64,000 nt of DNA from Planoprotostelium fungivorum (Eukaryota > Evosea > Variosea > Cavosteliida > Cavosteliaceae): NCBI GenBank assembly GCA_003024175.1, contig MDYQ01000045.1, positions 62,001-126,000 of the forward strand. Direction: 5' to 3'. The notes under the pieces were generated by a model. The model saw only the letters and a list, made by a program, of their open reading frames with translations, was not told the DNA's origin and searched no databases. The position numbers and the translations under genes were made by a program. Positions 1-12,760 of the stretch are shown one piece after another; positions within the stretch are counted from its first letter, which is position 1, and each line of letters starts with the position of its first letter.

Positions 1-320
1 TCGGTGTTCATCCTTAGCCCAATGGTAGCCGAGTGATGAGACATCTACTCCTTCCAACTTCGGACCGTGGTGAGGGTCGTATTTTCCGAATTTTCGCAGA
101 CCACACACAGGTTTCGCTCAATTCTTGTGATGAAGCATCTGCTCTTCACCGCTGGACCGTTGCCAAAGATACTATTCCAGCTTTATAAAGTAGCACTGAA
201 CCCACAGAAAATGAAGGATTGCCCCATGGGCCAAAAATTCGGTTAAAATCGCAAAGGTTGTTTTGTGCCTCTCCTGACAAACATAGATCTACGGGGCTGA
301 ACAACGGAAGCATCAGCCTC
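1..320. other. Upstream region of the anoctamin gene
   Basis: No gene is recognised here. The reading frame of the anoctamin first exon stays open for about 34 codons upstream of the chosen ATG at 321, but only from a TTG codon. This stretch is therefore read as 5' UTR and promoter, although an upstream exon cannot be excluded. Confidence 0.4.
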
Positions 321-3300
321 ATGAAGGTTGAGAGGGGATTGGCGCCTCACATCGAGCCGGTAGCTTATCCTCCGGACGATTTCGACTACGAGTATGTCAT
401 CGTCTTTCCAGAGAGAAAGAGGGACGCGAAAGAGCCGGAGGTGATTCGTGCTTTGGATGCGTGACGGCATCACCTCTGAACGATACAACAGCAAGATATA
501 GACTACGCCCGAAGAGTTAAAAGGAATGAGATCATCTATCGATTTGCCAGAGCGGGTGATTTGTGTGGATGGAGGTATGGAGGTCTGAATTAGGAAGGTT
601 TGAGGACGATATTGGTGTCACCACTGGGTGGAGGGGAAGTGTTGTATCTTCTGGTGGGAGCACCCGACATGCTGATCGAGACGATGGCACAAGTGATGAA
701 ATTAGAGATACCTGTCAAGGTGAACCGACCTCTATGTACCGATGATGACATTCTGAAGCATCAATATGGTGGTGGTTATGAAGCGTATGACAGACACCAA
801 AAGAAATTCTTCATCCCCTCGCGAGAAGAATTCACTGCATCCGTCGAGGAAGAACCACCTACAAAAGTTATGTTCAGTTCTCTTCTAAGACAGAGGATCA
901 TCTACAACGTCATGACCTCTAAAGATTACAGCGGAGCTGCCGCCGTCGGTGAGTCTCTAATCCAGTCCATCTCGACTCGTCCGATTGACGATGGTGTCAG
1001 ATCTGGATGAGCAATTGACCGAACACTTCATCGTCAAATATTTCGCGAAACACAACAAAGTGGCGAGAGATTATCTGGTGGAAAAGTGGGCCAAAGCTCT
1101 ATTCAGCGGTCAGCCCATCGCCCGCATCCGTTATTATTTTGGGGAATCCGTCGCTCTCTTCTTTGCATACCTCGGATATTCTACGACTTTCCTTCTCATC
1201 GCGGCCGTAGTGGGATTACCCCTATTCGTTGTCAGGTGAAGATGTGACGACTGATCGTAGATTGACGATCTTACAGTCGCATCATCAACTCTCAGATTCC
1301 AAACATAGCGTATTCGCTGTTTCTGACCATCTGGGCCACCGTTTTCCTCAGTTGTTGGCAGAGGAAAACGGCTGCATTGAATCATGAATGGAACATGACC
1401 AATTATTCGGCGAGAGAAATCACCAGGTGATGAGCCCGTTCCCGCGCGAATTATACGTTCTGAATTCCAATCAGACCAGCTTATCACGGCCAATCGAAAG
1501 CAGGTATCGAGATCGACGACGTGTGGATCGACATACCTGGTGGTGCCCTCGTCAATCGATACTTTTCTTGGAAGAATCGTCTCTTTCGGTTGATCTTGTC
1601 CCTCGTCCCCGTCACCTTCATGATCTCGTTGGTCATCGGCATCACCATCGGTGTCATCGTCTTTCGGTAAGAGTGAAAGTCGACGAGGACAAAGACGCTG
1701 ACTTCCTTCAGAGTGTGGCTACTGCAGACGTCCATCGGTACCTTTGGAGTTTATCTTGGCTCTGCAGCGAACGCCATTACGATTCTCGTGTTCAACTATC
1801 TCTACAATTGGTTCGCCGTGAAGCTGACCAATTGGGGTGAAGAACGCTCTCCACCCCTCACACTCATTCATGCACAGAGAATCACCGAACTCAGAACTCT
1901 TACGATAACTGGTTGATCATCAAGATGTTCCTCTTCCAATTCGTAAACTCTTACGCGGCTCTCTACTACACTGCCTTCTTTAAGAACGGAAGGATGTTGT
2001 TTACGGATGCCTTGGAGGACCGCTGCCAATCTGATTCGTTGGGTTTGGGATGTCTGGAAGAGCTTACCATTCAGCTCGGAACTATCTTCGTGGTCAATAC
2101 GCTGTCGAATCAATTCACTTTGGTCCTATTGCCTTGGATATTCCAGAAGATCAAAAACATGGGACTGCTGGGAAATCGAATTATTCCTATATTACCCAGT
2201 TACGAAGACGAGGCCAGGTGAGAATCCATCGCCATAATTTTGTCGTGACATGACAGAATTCATCTGATGAGTTGAGTTCTTAAATGTACACAGGATGGCT
2301 CGGTTCAATGGAAACATCTCGAAGTACATGCAAGTGGTCATCCAATACGGGTACATTGTCTTATTCGCAGCTGCTTTTCCTCCCGCTCCGCTCATTGCCA
2401 TCATCAACAATTACTGGAACATCCGAATCTACACCGTTCAGATGCTCACCCTCTACAACCGACCAGATTACCGTGGCGCGAAGAACATTGGTGAGTGAAA
2501 ATCTGAATTTTGAATTTGACGTGGAGGAAGGTGTCTGGTACTGGATCATGGAGCTGCTGAGCTTCTCCGGTGTGGTGACCAATTGTGCCCTGATTGGCTA
2601 TACCAACACTTACGTGAAGGCCCTATTGCAATCACCTCTCTATGTCTTGATATCCATCGTGGCGTTGGAGCACCTTCTCATCATGGTGAAACTCGTTTTA
2701 AGGGTGAGTCACAAATCAAAATGGTCCATTCATAAATGGCAGTTGATCATTCCACCCGTGCCATTAGAAGTCAGAAAAGACATCATCAAGCAAGAATTCA
2801 TCGGTAAAGAGGTGAGCTCGATCGACCTCATCCATTCATCGTCTCATTTCACCCAGTTGAGGATGAGAAGAAACGAAGACAAAGAAAAGAAGGGTAAAGT
2901 CCCTCAGAATCGTAAACTGCAGTATCGTGGAAGTGTAGTTCAGCAGACCACCCTGCCCGGTCATAATCAATGGATCGACGAGATCACAGAGATCGTCCGT
3001 CAAGATCAGCAACCACTCCGCGTTGAGATTCACGGAGAAACAGTCGAGCAGAATTCTGCGCCAGAGAGGGCAGACTCCTTCTTACAACTTCCCACAGAAG
3101 CTTACGGTCATCCTAGAATGGCTGCCGCCAGCTCCGAGCATCGATCTGTACCGCTCGATGAGCCTACGGAATCGAGACCTCCTGCCTCTACACATCCGAA
3201 CGATAGACCCTCGGCGAATCAGCAATCGACCGCACATCAGCAGAACCTCTTGATGCATTCTGGCATGAATCGTCCACCACATGATCGCCCATCCATGATG

Positions 3301-3624
3301 CAGTCATCGAACGATCGACCGTCACAACCGTCAACACGTCCACAGGTTGTTCATCAACTGTCGAATCAAAACCTCACCATGATGAGTGCCCACCCTGCAG
3401 AAGGACCGCGAAGCATCATGTCCAACTACAGAGGCCCAACTGAACGGCCACAAGTCAGAGTCATACCTCAAGCACCTCCACCACCACCACCGATCTACAC
3501 GTATGGAACTGCGCCGAGGCAGGCACCTAATGGACACCCAAACGCGGTCGTGCAGCAAGGACCACCGATGAATTCGTACTTGACAGTGCAACGGCACAAT
3601 GGACAACAAGACTTTCGACGATGA
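321..3624 (+). CDS. Anoctamin (TMEM16) family membrane protein
   Basis: Multi-exon gene for a TMEM16 protein, a family of Ca-activated chloride channels and phospholipid scramblases of the plasma or inner membranes. Diagnostic stretches in order are an N-terminal cytosolic domain, the linker AKALFSGQPIARIRYYFGE leading into the first membrane segment, the WATVFLSCWQRKTAALNHEW region, the FLFQFVNSYAALYYTAFFK segment, and an extracellular loop with paired cysteines (around RCQSDSLGLGCLEEL). Later membrane segments include VIQYGYIVLFAAAFPPAPLI and the segment before SPLYVLISIVALEHLLIM. After about 2750 the protein ends in a long disordered tail rich in Pro, Gln, Ser and Asn, with a polyproline run near 3475. 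Introns are short (for example 950-1002 and 2219-2293), with GTGAG donors. The start is taken at the first in-frame ATG. Family assignment is secure; channel versus scramblase activity cannot be told. Confidence 0.93.
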
Positions 3625-3749
3625 AGTGAAGATGAGACGAAGATGAGATGGAGATGATGAGACACTGTAGAAAACGAACAGTGAGACACTGTAGAAAACG
3701 ACAGGAATCGAGAAGATAAAAAATTTTGAAACGGTGGAGAAAACTTGGT

Positions 3750-4909
<1,160 letters not shown>

Positions 4910-5306
4910 TTGAACGCGTCCATCATGTGAGTTGTTCATCCTGCTGTGCGATTTAGGCGCTCCCGATTATGAGAATCAGCCTCCTCTACAACTTTGCAAC
5001 ATGGTCTTGAGGGTGAATCACTATCGTCATTCCCAGGCAGCACGGCATACCCTCTATCTGTTTCCTAAGAAGGTCAGTCCCTGGTCGTCGTGATGTATTT
5101 TCAAACTACTTCGAGCTATGTCAGCCCTATCTATCACAGACGCTATTCTTTGACTTTCCGCAGTGTCCTTTCGTTATTAAGATGGATACATCTCATAGGG
5201 ATGCTGTTCGTGGCGACACGGTCAAACATTAAATTTATCACGGCACTGGATTTACTTGCAAAGTACTCAAACAAGGTACTTTCGTCCAGATATTTCTGAT
5301 CATGCA
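4910..5306. promoter_or_regulatory. Shared upstream region of RNF121-like and AASDH-like genes
   Basis: About 400 bp between two divergent start codons. Short open frames occur but none has family similarity, so this is best read as a bidirectional promoter with both 5' UTRs. No specific factor site is claimed. Confidence 0.45.
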
Positions 5307-8300
5307 ATGATTGACCACGCAAGTGAGAGTGGAGGGCATCCACTTCTACACCATCAGTTTATCCACGTTGCTACATCGTCCAGAGCAGCGACATGTGCCG
5401 CCATATTCTGTGACGATGCGGGCGTAGAGATAGAGAGGTTGACATACCAACAACTCCTGTCAAGAGCCCGATCCATCAGTCATTATCTGAAGGTGCCCTC
5501 CAATGTGATGTTCGAGAAGAGATGACACATCACAGAGTCGTCTTAACGTGGACGATCGATTCATCGGTTTGATAACGGATGGATACTCTGCAGCTCACCT
5601 CTCTGCTATGTTAGGGTGTGTAAGATCTCGAGTGGTAGATGGCCTGATACGTAAACAGGATTCTCCTCTGCGGTCGTGCTTTTGTTCCATTGACAACATC
5701 TGACGTTGATCGTATGAGATCCTTGTGCGTGGATCATCGAATGACCTTCTTGGTCCAATCTGCAGTGATCGACGATCAATCTCTCCATCTTTTCGACGAG
5801 ATGAAAGAAAGAGGAGACGTCATCTGTTACATCGACGAAGGTGATTTCCTCGTACATCATCACAAATGATGACAATGATACAGTACCAACCATCTATACG
5901 GATGACCCATCTTATGACCTCAACACAGAGATATCGTATTCTTCCAACTCTATCGCTTACGTCATGCACACATCAGGTACCACCGGTAAATCTAAACCGG
6001 TCCGTGTACCTCACAGGTGACTCATCCTCCTTCAACATGTCTCATCTGATCACCACACGAACAGATGTGTTACTGGCAACATCAACTCCATCATCGATCG
6101 ACTATCGTTGACCGACCTCGACGTCACACTCGTCGCTTCTCCTCCGGGTACGAATTTCAAAATTCAAATTTCGGCGGTAAAATGACGCGGGAACAGGGTT
6201 CGACCCCAGTGTGGGCCAGATCTTTTGTGCCCTGTCCGTTGGTGGTACAGCTGTTCTAGTGCATCCGAAAATGCACCTGATCGTAGAGACGATATCTCAA
6301 GTCGTGCTGAGACATCGCATCACGTACATCCAAGGTGAAATTGGAGTGAAAACTGGTCGACTGAAGGGGCACAGTGACTCCCTCTTACATGACTCGGTTC
6401 CCGCCAGAAATTTCCACGAAAATGTTCGCGGAAGGTGAGATGCTGTATAAATCATATCAAATCGATTTTCGATCCATCTCACACAAATGTGCAGGAAAAG
6501 TGAGGACGATCGCCTTTGGTGGTGAAAAGTGTCCATCTGTACCACAGATGAAGAAGATGATGGGACAGCACATTCTGAAAATCACCATCTACAACTTGTA
6601 CGGTATCACAGAAGCCTCCATCGTGAGTTTTCTTCGAGATTTCAACGATTGACGAACCACAGTGGTCGTCGTGCTATCGATTGTGCGAGGAAGATATCTC
6701 AAGAGATATCGTAGATGTTCCCCTGGGAACACCACTGAGAGGTTCATCGCTAGCTCTGTCTTCATATTCGAATGAGAATGATGAAGAGATCATCGGAGAG
6801 GTAGAATTCGATGAAATTCCGACGAAATTCCAAGATTGAACGTGAACAGACCTTTGTGGGAGGTACCGAGAGAATCTGTCTGTTGGATGGAGAACAAGAG
6901 GGCAGGTGATCATTTGGGACTTTCAAGTTGAAATTTGAGACGTCTCGATAGGTGTATGAGACCGACCGGTGACTTGTGCAGAGTGTCCCGCGGCAGTGGT
7001 GAGAAAACTCGATGAAATCTCGTTGAACGTTCGAATCAGGCGGGATGGTGATCACCTTTGTCGAGAGAACAGACGACACGATGAAGAGGATGGGAAAGAA
7101 AATCCATCTCAGAGAGGTATTTTAATCTATTTTATTGTTCGACTGTCTTCATACTCAGTTGTTGTAGATACAGAGGGTGATGGAGGAATGCATTGTAGAT
7201 AGGAGAGAGTGTATGTCTGTCAGGTGATCGTCAAGAGATGAAGAGTGAGTGACGATGTACAGAGTGGGTAAGATATCAGAGGAAGATATCATACAAGCGT
7301 TCGTGGTTACGGAGGCAGACATGGTGGAAAAAGACAAGAATGATCTCAGAAAAATGTTGGAAATTGAGTTGACACGCCGCATGGAATCTCACTCCCTCCC
7401 CGATGTGATTCTTCATCGAAATCTCATCGAAATTTCTCACGTACATCAGCTGATCACATTCATACGGCACGATCAATTAATCCTCAATACGAATGGGAAG
7501 GTGTACATCTACAACCCGCCAAAGCTGATCGTTGTAGATCGATTTTACGACCATTCACGAAGCACAAATGAAAGAATACAAGATCGAATTACAAGAGATC
7601 AGACACATCATAGAAGAGATATCGAACATAGAACATCACAAGTGAGACGTCTGATCATGATATCATCCCACGGATCACTACTCTGTCGACGTTGAAAAAT
7701 CGATGAAAATTCTGATGAAAGTAGAGAGAAGAAGAGTGCGGAGAATGCTAGAATGGTAGAATTAGGCTGTACTTCAATTGATATGGCCAGATGCTACAAT
7801 CGAATCTTATTCAAATCAGGTGAAACATTACATGTCACGAAGAAAAAAGACATTTACATTCAAAAAAGGCGTCAAAAACCCATCAGAGGAATTGAGGACC
7901 AGGTTTTATTTCTCTCGTTCGATTCATTCTGAAATGTTTCAGGATTTTGAATGTTCTATTGCATCGAACCATTGATGAAGCTTGTGAAGAGATATTAGCC
8001 ATGCTGTCATCGAATCAGCCCGAACAACAGGTGGGATGATATTGGAAACATTTATTTTCTTTTATTCATCTCTTGAAGCCAGAAGATGATCCCATGGAAG
8101 AAGAAGTCACGGAACACGTGGCGAAAAAAACGAAAAAGGGCGATATTTATTTAGGATTTATATCTCGATCCGGCTTCACGAGTCTATCCCCACAGACCGT
8201 ACCGCAGAAACTTCAAGGAAATGTAAGGCGGGAAACAGGAAGGAAGCTCGATCACCATCAGCTCTGGTCTGTCGACTTATCGAAATGTGTTGACGCTTCA

Positions 8301-9790
8301 CCTCTCATCACGCTCCACTACAACGGTGTAGATCGTCACAAATATTCGTGCCCTGAGAAGATTCCAGGAAAAGACGTGATCACTCGAGCTTACATCGGGT
8401 CCCATTCTGGAAGATTTCTGTGTGTCGACGTCGACAGTGGGCGGATCGTGTGGGAAGCTCGCTTGTCCGATAGAATCGAGAGGTGAGCCGTGACTTTTCC
8501 TCTGAATTTGTTACGAAAAACGGACAGTACGGCGGCGGTAGACATGGACGGCGAAATCATCTACATCGGTACGACATCATGAATCCTTTTCACGACATCA
8601 CACTCATGTCTGCAGGTTGCTATGGTGGTGATTTCTTTGGGTGAGTCAAATTGGACGATGCAGGGAGGGTTTGATTCAAGCGAAACAGACTGTGCAGTAG
8701 AACGGGAAGTGTGCTGTATCGATACAAGGCAGGCAGCGACATCAAGAGCATTCCATGTATCGATCACCGTGGAAGATTGTGGGTCGGTTGTCACGACAAC
8801 AGCCTCCTCGTTTTGGATCGAAACTTACGGGTGACCCGCATCCTCATGATCACTAGACATCAACCATCCATCATATCAACGTCATCGTCATCATCTCACC
8901 ATCCGTCCCATCATCATCACATCATCTCATCTCATCATCTCATCTCATCATCTCATCTCATCATCTCATCTCATCATCTCATCTCATCTCAAAGCTCGTC
9001 CGAAATTTTCCCACTCGGGGTGCCGTCTATTCTTCCCCCTGCATCGATCGTCTCAGACATCTCATCTGCGTCGGCTCACACGACGGAATTCTCAGATGCT
9101 TCTCCACCGAAACCGATGAAGTCACCTGGTCCATTCCTCTCCGATGCCCCGTCTTCTCTTCTCCCTGCGTCGACGACATTTCTGGTCGATTCTACGTCGG
9201 TGGTTGTGATGGCAACTTCCACTGCGTCAGCTGGGAGGGTAAAGAGGTGGGTCTAGAGGAGGTGTCGCTGTCGCATCCAACGAAAATGTAGTTGTGGTGC
9301 GTCAGATTGGGTGGAGCATTGTTCTCCAGCCCGACATATGTACGACAAGAGCATTTGGTTGTCACCGGTTGCCATAACGGCACGCTGTACGGGTTGAATG
9401 CGGACAACGGCAATATCGTATGGTCGGTACCGCACGCTGATGACGTCATCAACGGCTCACCTTCCATCAGCGTCGATGCCACAGGTGAAGGAGGTCATTT
9501 TATTCGATTTTAATGTTTCTCGAGGGAAACAGGGGAGCGTTCTGGCATGTGGTTCGGTCATGTCGCAACTCTTTCTCGTTTCGAGCAGAGAAGGAAGACA
9601 AGTGAAGAACATAGAGGTGCAAGGAAAGGTGAGGATTTTTTCATGAGGGTTCAGACCATCCAAGATGATGAGGATGTCTAAAGATCTGCAGGTGTTTGGA
9701 AGCACTATCGCGATGGAAATGGACAGTGGAGTGTTGAGAGTCATTTTTGGCACACGAGACAACAAATTAACGTGTATAGACTTTTCGTGA
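5307..9790 (+). CDS. AASDH/ACSF4-like acyl adenylation enzyme with PQQ beta-propeller
   Basis: NRPS-like protein of the AASDH (acyl-CoA synthetase family member 4, U26) type. The order is an AMP-binding domain, a carrier-protein region and a C-terminal PQQ-like beta-propeller. Visible adenylation motifs include YVMHTSGTTGKSKPVRVP (the A3 loop, around 5970), the FDPSVGQIFCALSVGGTAV segment after an intron at 6148-6196, NLYGITEASIW (around 6595) and NGK-IDF (the A10 lysine, joined across intron 7501-7537). A carrier-like LGCTSIDMARC follows near 7770. From about 8250 to the stop there are repeated blades such as GSHSGRFLCVDVDSGRIVWE and GCHNGTLYGLNADNGNIVW. The family activates a beta-alanine or amino acid substrate, whose in vivo role is still debated. 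The start ATG is the first in frame before the adenylation fold; an upstream exon is possible. The gene is rich in short introns of the shared module types. Confidence 0.88.
6148..6196 (+). repeat. Intron of the GAATTTCAAATTTCG/GGCGGGAAA family
   Basis: A 49-nt intron inside the adenylation domain. Removing it joins SPPG to FDPSVGQIF in frame, as expected from the family. It contains CGAATTTCAAAATTCAAATT followed by TCGGCGGTAAAATGAC, the same two modules found in introns at 34823-34874, 46958-47006 and, inverted, 48108-48153. Confidence 0.7.
7501..7537 (+). repeat. Intron of the ATCTACAAC/GTTGTAGAT palindrome family
   Basis: A 37-nt intron whose removal produces the expected NGK-IDF (A10) junction. 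It carries ATCTACAAC near the donor and its complement GTTGTAG at the acceptor, so the two ends can pair and the complement supplies the AG. Confidence 0.75.
8880..8994 (+). repeat. ATCTCATC microsatellite inside an intron of the AASDH-like gene
   Basis: Imperfect tandem CATCTCATCATCTCAT units fill an intron that separates two propeller blades. The flanking exons resume a clean PQQ-blade frame directly after the array. Confidence 0.7.
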
Positions 9791-9868
9791 GATCATGCGT
9801 CTCTCATCTTCGACCGCGTCTCACACACATCACGTCCATCGAGATGACGATCCTCTATCTTCTCCTCT

Positions 9869-11073
9869 TTATTTCAATACACTGCTAACAAATTCGAATA
9901 TCCGCTGTTGGTCTGATGATGGTGTTTTCATCACCGCCTGTGAGTTTCTACGCGAGCGGGGACTCATGCCTGTCTCCGATGATGACTTGAGCACGCCGTC
10001 GTAAAACTTGTAGAGGGAAGGATAGCTCTCTTCTATGAACACAGCCATCTGCCCCTCCCTCTTCGCTTTCGTCGCGACGTCTTTGAGGACTTTAGAGGCA
10101 GCTACTTGTGTCATGAACACGTGGGTGAGACTGCTCTCTGAGAGAAGGTTAGGAAGGTGAGAGGGATGATGAGATGTCTCACTCTTTGTGATGTGATATT
10201 TGAGAGGATCGATCACTGCCGGACAGACCCAATGGAAGAAGAGGAGGGAGAGAGCGAAGGGTGGCTCAAAAGGATCCTCTCCAAACTTGTCCTCTACCGT
10301 CCTCTGAACGATGCGGAGGAGCTGTCGGAGTAATCTGATACTTGCATTAGACATGGTGCGGAACTAAAATGAGTGGAACTCACGGTGGGCAGAATGGTGC
10401 TTCTTGTGTGGCGGTTCGGATAAATACATCGACTGAGTTGAGTACCTTCTTCAATCGCGTGGCTTCATCGTCTTTGGATTTTGAAGTGGTCTCGATGAGT
10501 TTGACCATAGGTGCTAGAAGTTTCTTTAGGTATTCTAAGCTCTGCTCGTGTAATAAGACCCGTGTGAGTAATGTCTTGTTGAAACTGTCTTCTCTAAACA
10601 GGAGATGGATGTTGTCTGGAGTCGTCGTGAGAAGGTTTCGGGGGTGGTGGAGGAGATATAATGACTCACTGTGTGAACTGACCTCTCTCTCTGCGATGTG
10701 TACCAGGAGAAGAGACACGCGATCTTGAGCGAGATAGAACTCCAGAAGATGCTGCGCTAGCTCCTCCTGTGACTCAAGCGAAAGTCTCGACGATAATGCA
10801 TATATGGGTCTCAGATCGCAATTGATGAGCCCCTGAAGGAGTTAGAGGTCGTCCGGTGGCCTGTGTACTCACCATATAGACACCGGATTCATCTTGTTTC
10901 GCCTTCGAAAACCATGGAAGGTCATGTTCTGATGCAATGCGTCGCGTCAAGCAACTCGTGGAGGATCGGTGGTCAAGTGTTGCTCCCGATGAAGATTGAC
11001 GAGGTCTTCCAGCGGCCATTCCTTTCTTATTTAAACTGCCCGCTCTCGAAAGAGAGGACTCTGAATGCATCAT
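9869..11073 (-). CDS. RasGAP domain protein
   Basis: Minus-strand gene encoding a Ras GTPase-activating protein. After a Ser- and Arg-rich N-terminus, the domain runs through HLLFREDSFNKTLLTRVLL, where the Arg in LFRE sits at the arginine-finger position. It continues to LLRQLLRIVQRTVEDKF and the LSLLFFHWVCPAVIDPLKY helix, which corresponds to the FLRFxCPAI signature. The signature Arg of FLR is His here. The C-terminus ends soon after the domain. Introns near 10660-10700 and 10838-10874 restore the frame cleanly. The start is uncertain: 11073 is the first in-frame ATG, and the frame stays open to 11124. A helper for Ras or Rap inactivation is expected, and it sits in the same window as a RasGEF. 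Confidence 0.85.
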
Positions 11074-11124
11074 GTTCTTTAGAAGTCGATTACTCCTCTT
11101 GCTGCTGTGGTTGCGCCCTCTCAC

Positions 11125-11858
11125 TCATAGAATCTATGGCGGTTTCGTAGGACTTTCTTCATCCTAAAGCATAAGGTGACACGCTTAGTGTCAGTTTTAC
11201 GAGTTTGATTTTCAATGGAAATCGACAGCCCTCCCTTCCAGACCAGGACGAGGAGGAGAATCGAACGGCTCTGCTGATGAACACCATGAGCTCCTCTCAG
11301 TGGAAGAGCTGTGAGTGAGTAATGCTCTATATGCGTTCGTAAGGACAGTGCCACACGCAGGAACAGCCCTTTATAGCCCGATATTTTTTAACCCAATGCT
11401 GTTGCCTCTGGTTGTGAGAGACGTTACTACCACAGGATCAAAGCTTACGTACTGAGAAACGAGATATATTCTGGGGAGTGATTGATTTAAATCTGAGCTC
11501 TGCGACCTTTCGCTCTTCACTTCGCCACATGTTGCCGATCGTTCAGTTGCATCCGTGAAGAAGATCACAAACACATTGTAGGTCTCTCACAAATAAATGA
11601 CCTGACGCCCGTCGCTGATGGCTTCCACCCCATCTTCTCATGTCTATATTTCACCTGTCCACCATCACAAATCGCATAGACCTCTGAATCACGTCTAGCT
11701 GTTGGGTTGACCTCTCATCTTGCGAGACCGGAGAAACGGAACAATGAGGATCAATGCAATCGTTTGTACTGCGGGAAAAACAAAGTTCAACTCCAAACGC
11801 AGCTGTCGACAGATTCAAACCACCGTCGACCACCCACAGAGCACACATCATCATCATC
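11125..11858. other. Intergenic region between RasGAP and SCP2
   Basis: About 735 bp between divergent genes. Several short frames are open but none shows family features or consistent splice structure. The SCP2 frame continues open for 35 codons upstream of its ATG. I see no gene I can defend. Confidence 0.4.
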
Positions 11859-12253
11859 ATGGCAGCCGAACTCAAAGCCGCACAAGTATTCAAGGATCTC
11901 GAGACTAGAGTCACCCCCGACCTCATCAAGCAGCTCGGAGGCGTCTACCAGTTCGACATCACGAAGGACGGAAAGACCCACCAGTGGACCGCCGATCTTA
12001 AGAATGGAAAGGGATCTATCGCTCAAGGACCCGCTCAGAAGGCCGACTGCACCATCACCGCCAACGACGACGATTTCACTGGAATGATGACCGGAAAGCT
12101 TAACCCCCAGCAGCTCTTCATGAACGGAAAGCTCAAGGTAAGAGAGGCGGAGGAATGGGATGCAAAAGATTTGACATTTTAAATCAGGTCAAGGGAAACA
12201 TGGGTCTCGCCATGAAGTTGACCAAGCTCCAGCCCCCCAAGTCTAACCTCTAA
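11859..12253 (+). CDS. Sterol carrier protein 2 (SCP2) domain protein
   Basis: Two-exon gene of about 114 residues, essentially one SCP2 domain: VFKDLETRVTPDLIKQLGGV, YQFDI, the GPAQKADCTITANDDDF strand, then GMMTGKLNPQQLFMNGKLK spliced to VKGNMGLAMKLTKLQ. SCP2 binds sterols and fatty acyl-CoA. The single intron is 12138-12187. The protein ends in SNL, a weak but plausible peroxisomal PTS1-like tail, whereas human SCP2 ends AKL. The ATG at 11859 begins the domain exactly where other stand-alone SCP2 proteins start, so I prefer it to the open frame upstream. Confidence 0.93.
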
Positions 12254-12760
12254 ATATATCATAAATGACTGTTTTTCCTACGTCGACTTTATGTTACTTC
12301 ATTATAACGTCGAATGTGCAGACGAAAGCATCAACAGTGAATTCGCACTGTCGCAAGCTGACTTCGATGGATGACCCAACTGGCCAGAATCCTTTGTTGA
12401 CAGAATCCTTCCATCGACACCAGCGCAAGATCTGCCGTTGCATCGTGTTACACAAACATAGCTCTCCATCTCTGTGTAGAATTCGACGCAGTGAGAGACA
12501 GAGACGGTCTTCTACATCAAGAGCTCCTCTCGATGTCGATTCCAGCTCTCATCGCAAACGGGGGCTGGTCTCTTGTTTTCGTAAATGTCCACGTGACCTC
12601 ATCTCTTCTCCCGCGTACATCTTTTCGAGCAACCATCGAAACCTGCAGACGCCACCTAAACGAGTCCTCTTTGAGCATCTCATTGTCGTCCCTTCCGCAT
12701 CAACGTTCGAATTGGTATCGAAATCGAATCTCTCCCATTCGCTCATAACACATTCCACCT
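12254..12760. other. Region between SCP2 and the BRPF-like gene, possible small minus-strand gene
   Basis: A plus-strand frame is open through most of this stretch (12265-12777) but looks random in composition. On the minus strand an ATG at 12758, only 3 bp from the start of the next gene, opens a 69-codon frame (to 12549) beginning MECVMSEWERFDFD. It could be the first exon of a small divergent gene, but neither is supported by a family match. Confidence 0.25.

Noticed and set aside
6194-6208. GGTTCGACCCC resembling a tRNA B-box
   Set aside because: It lies in a well-supported exon of the AASDH-like gene (G-FDPSVGQ) and no cloverleaf can be drawn around it. A similar GGTTCGAACAC near 58712 is also coding.
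8880-8994. Regular ATCTCATC repeats that could suggest a CRISPR-like or satellite array
   Set aside because: No unique spacers and a very short unit. It is an intron microsatellite, like the other GATGATG/CATCATC arrays in the window.
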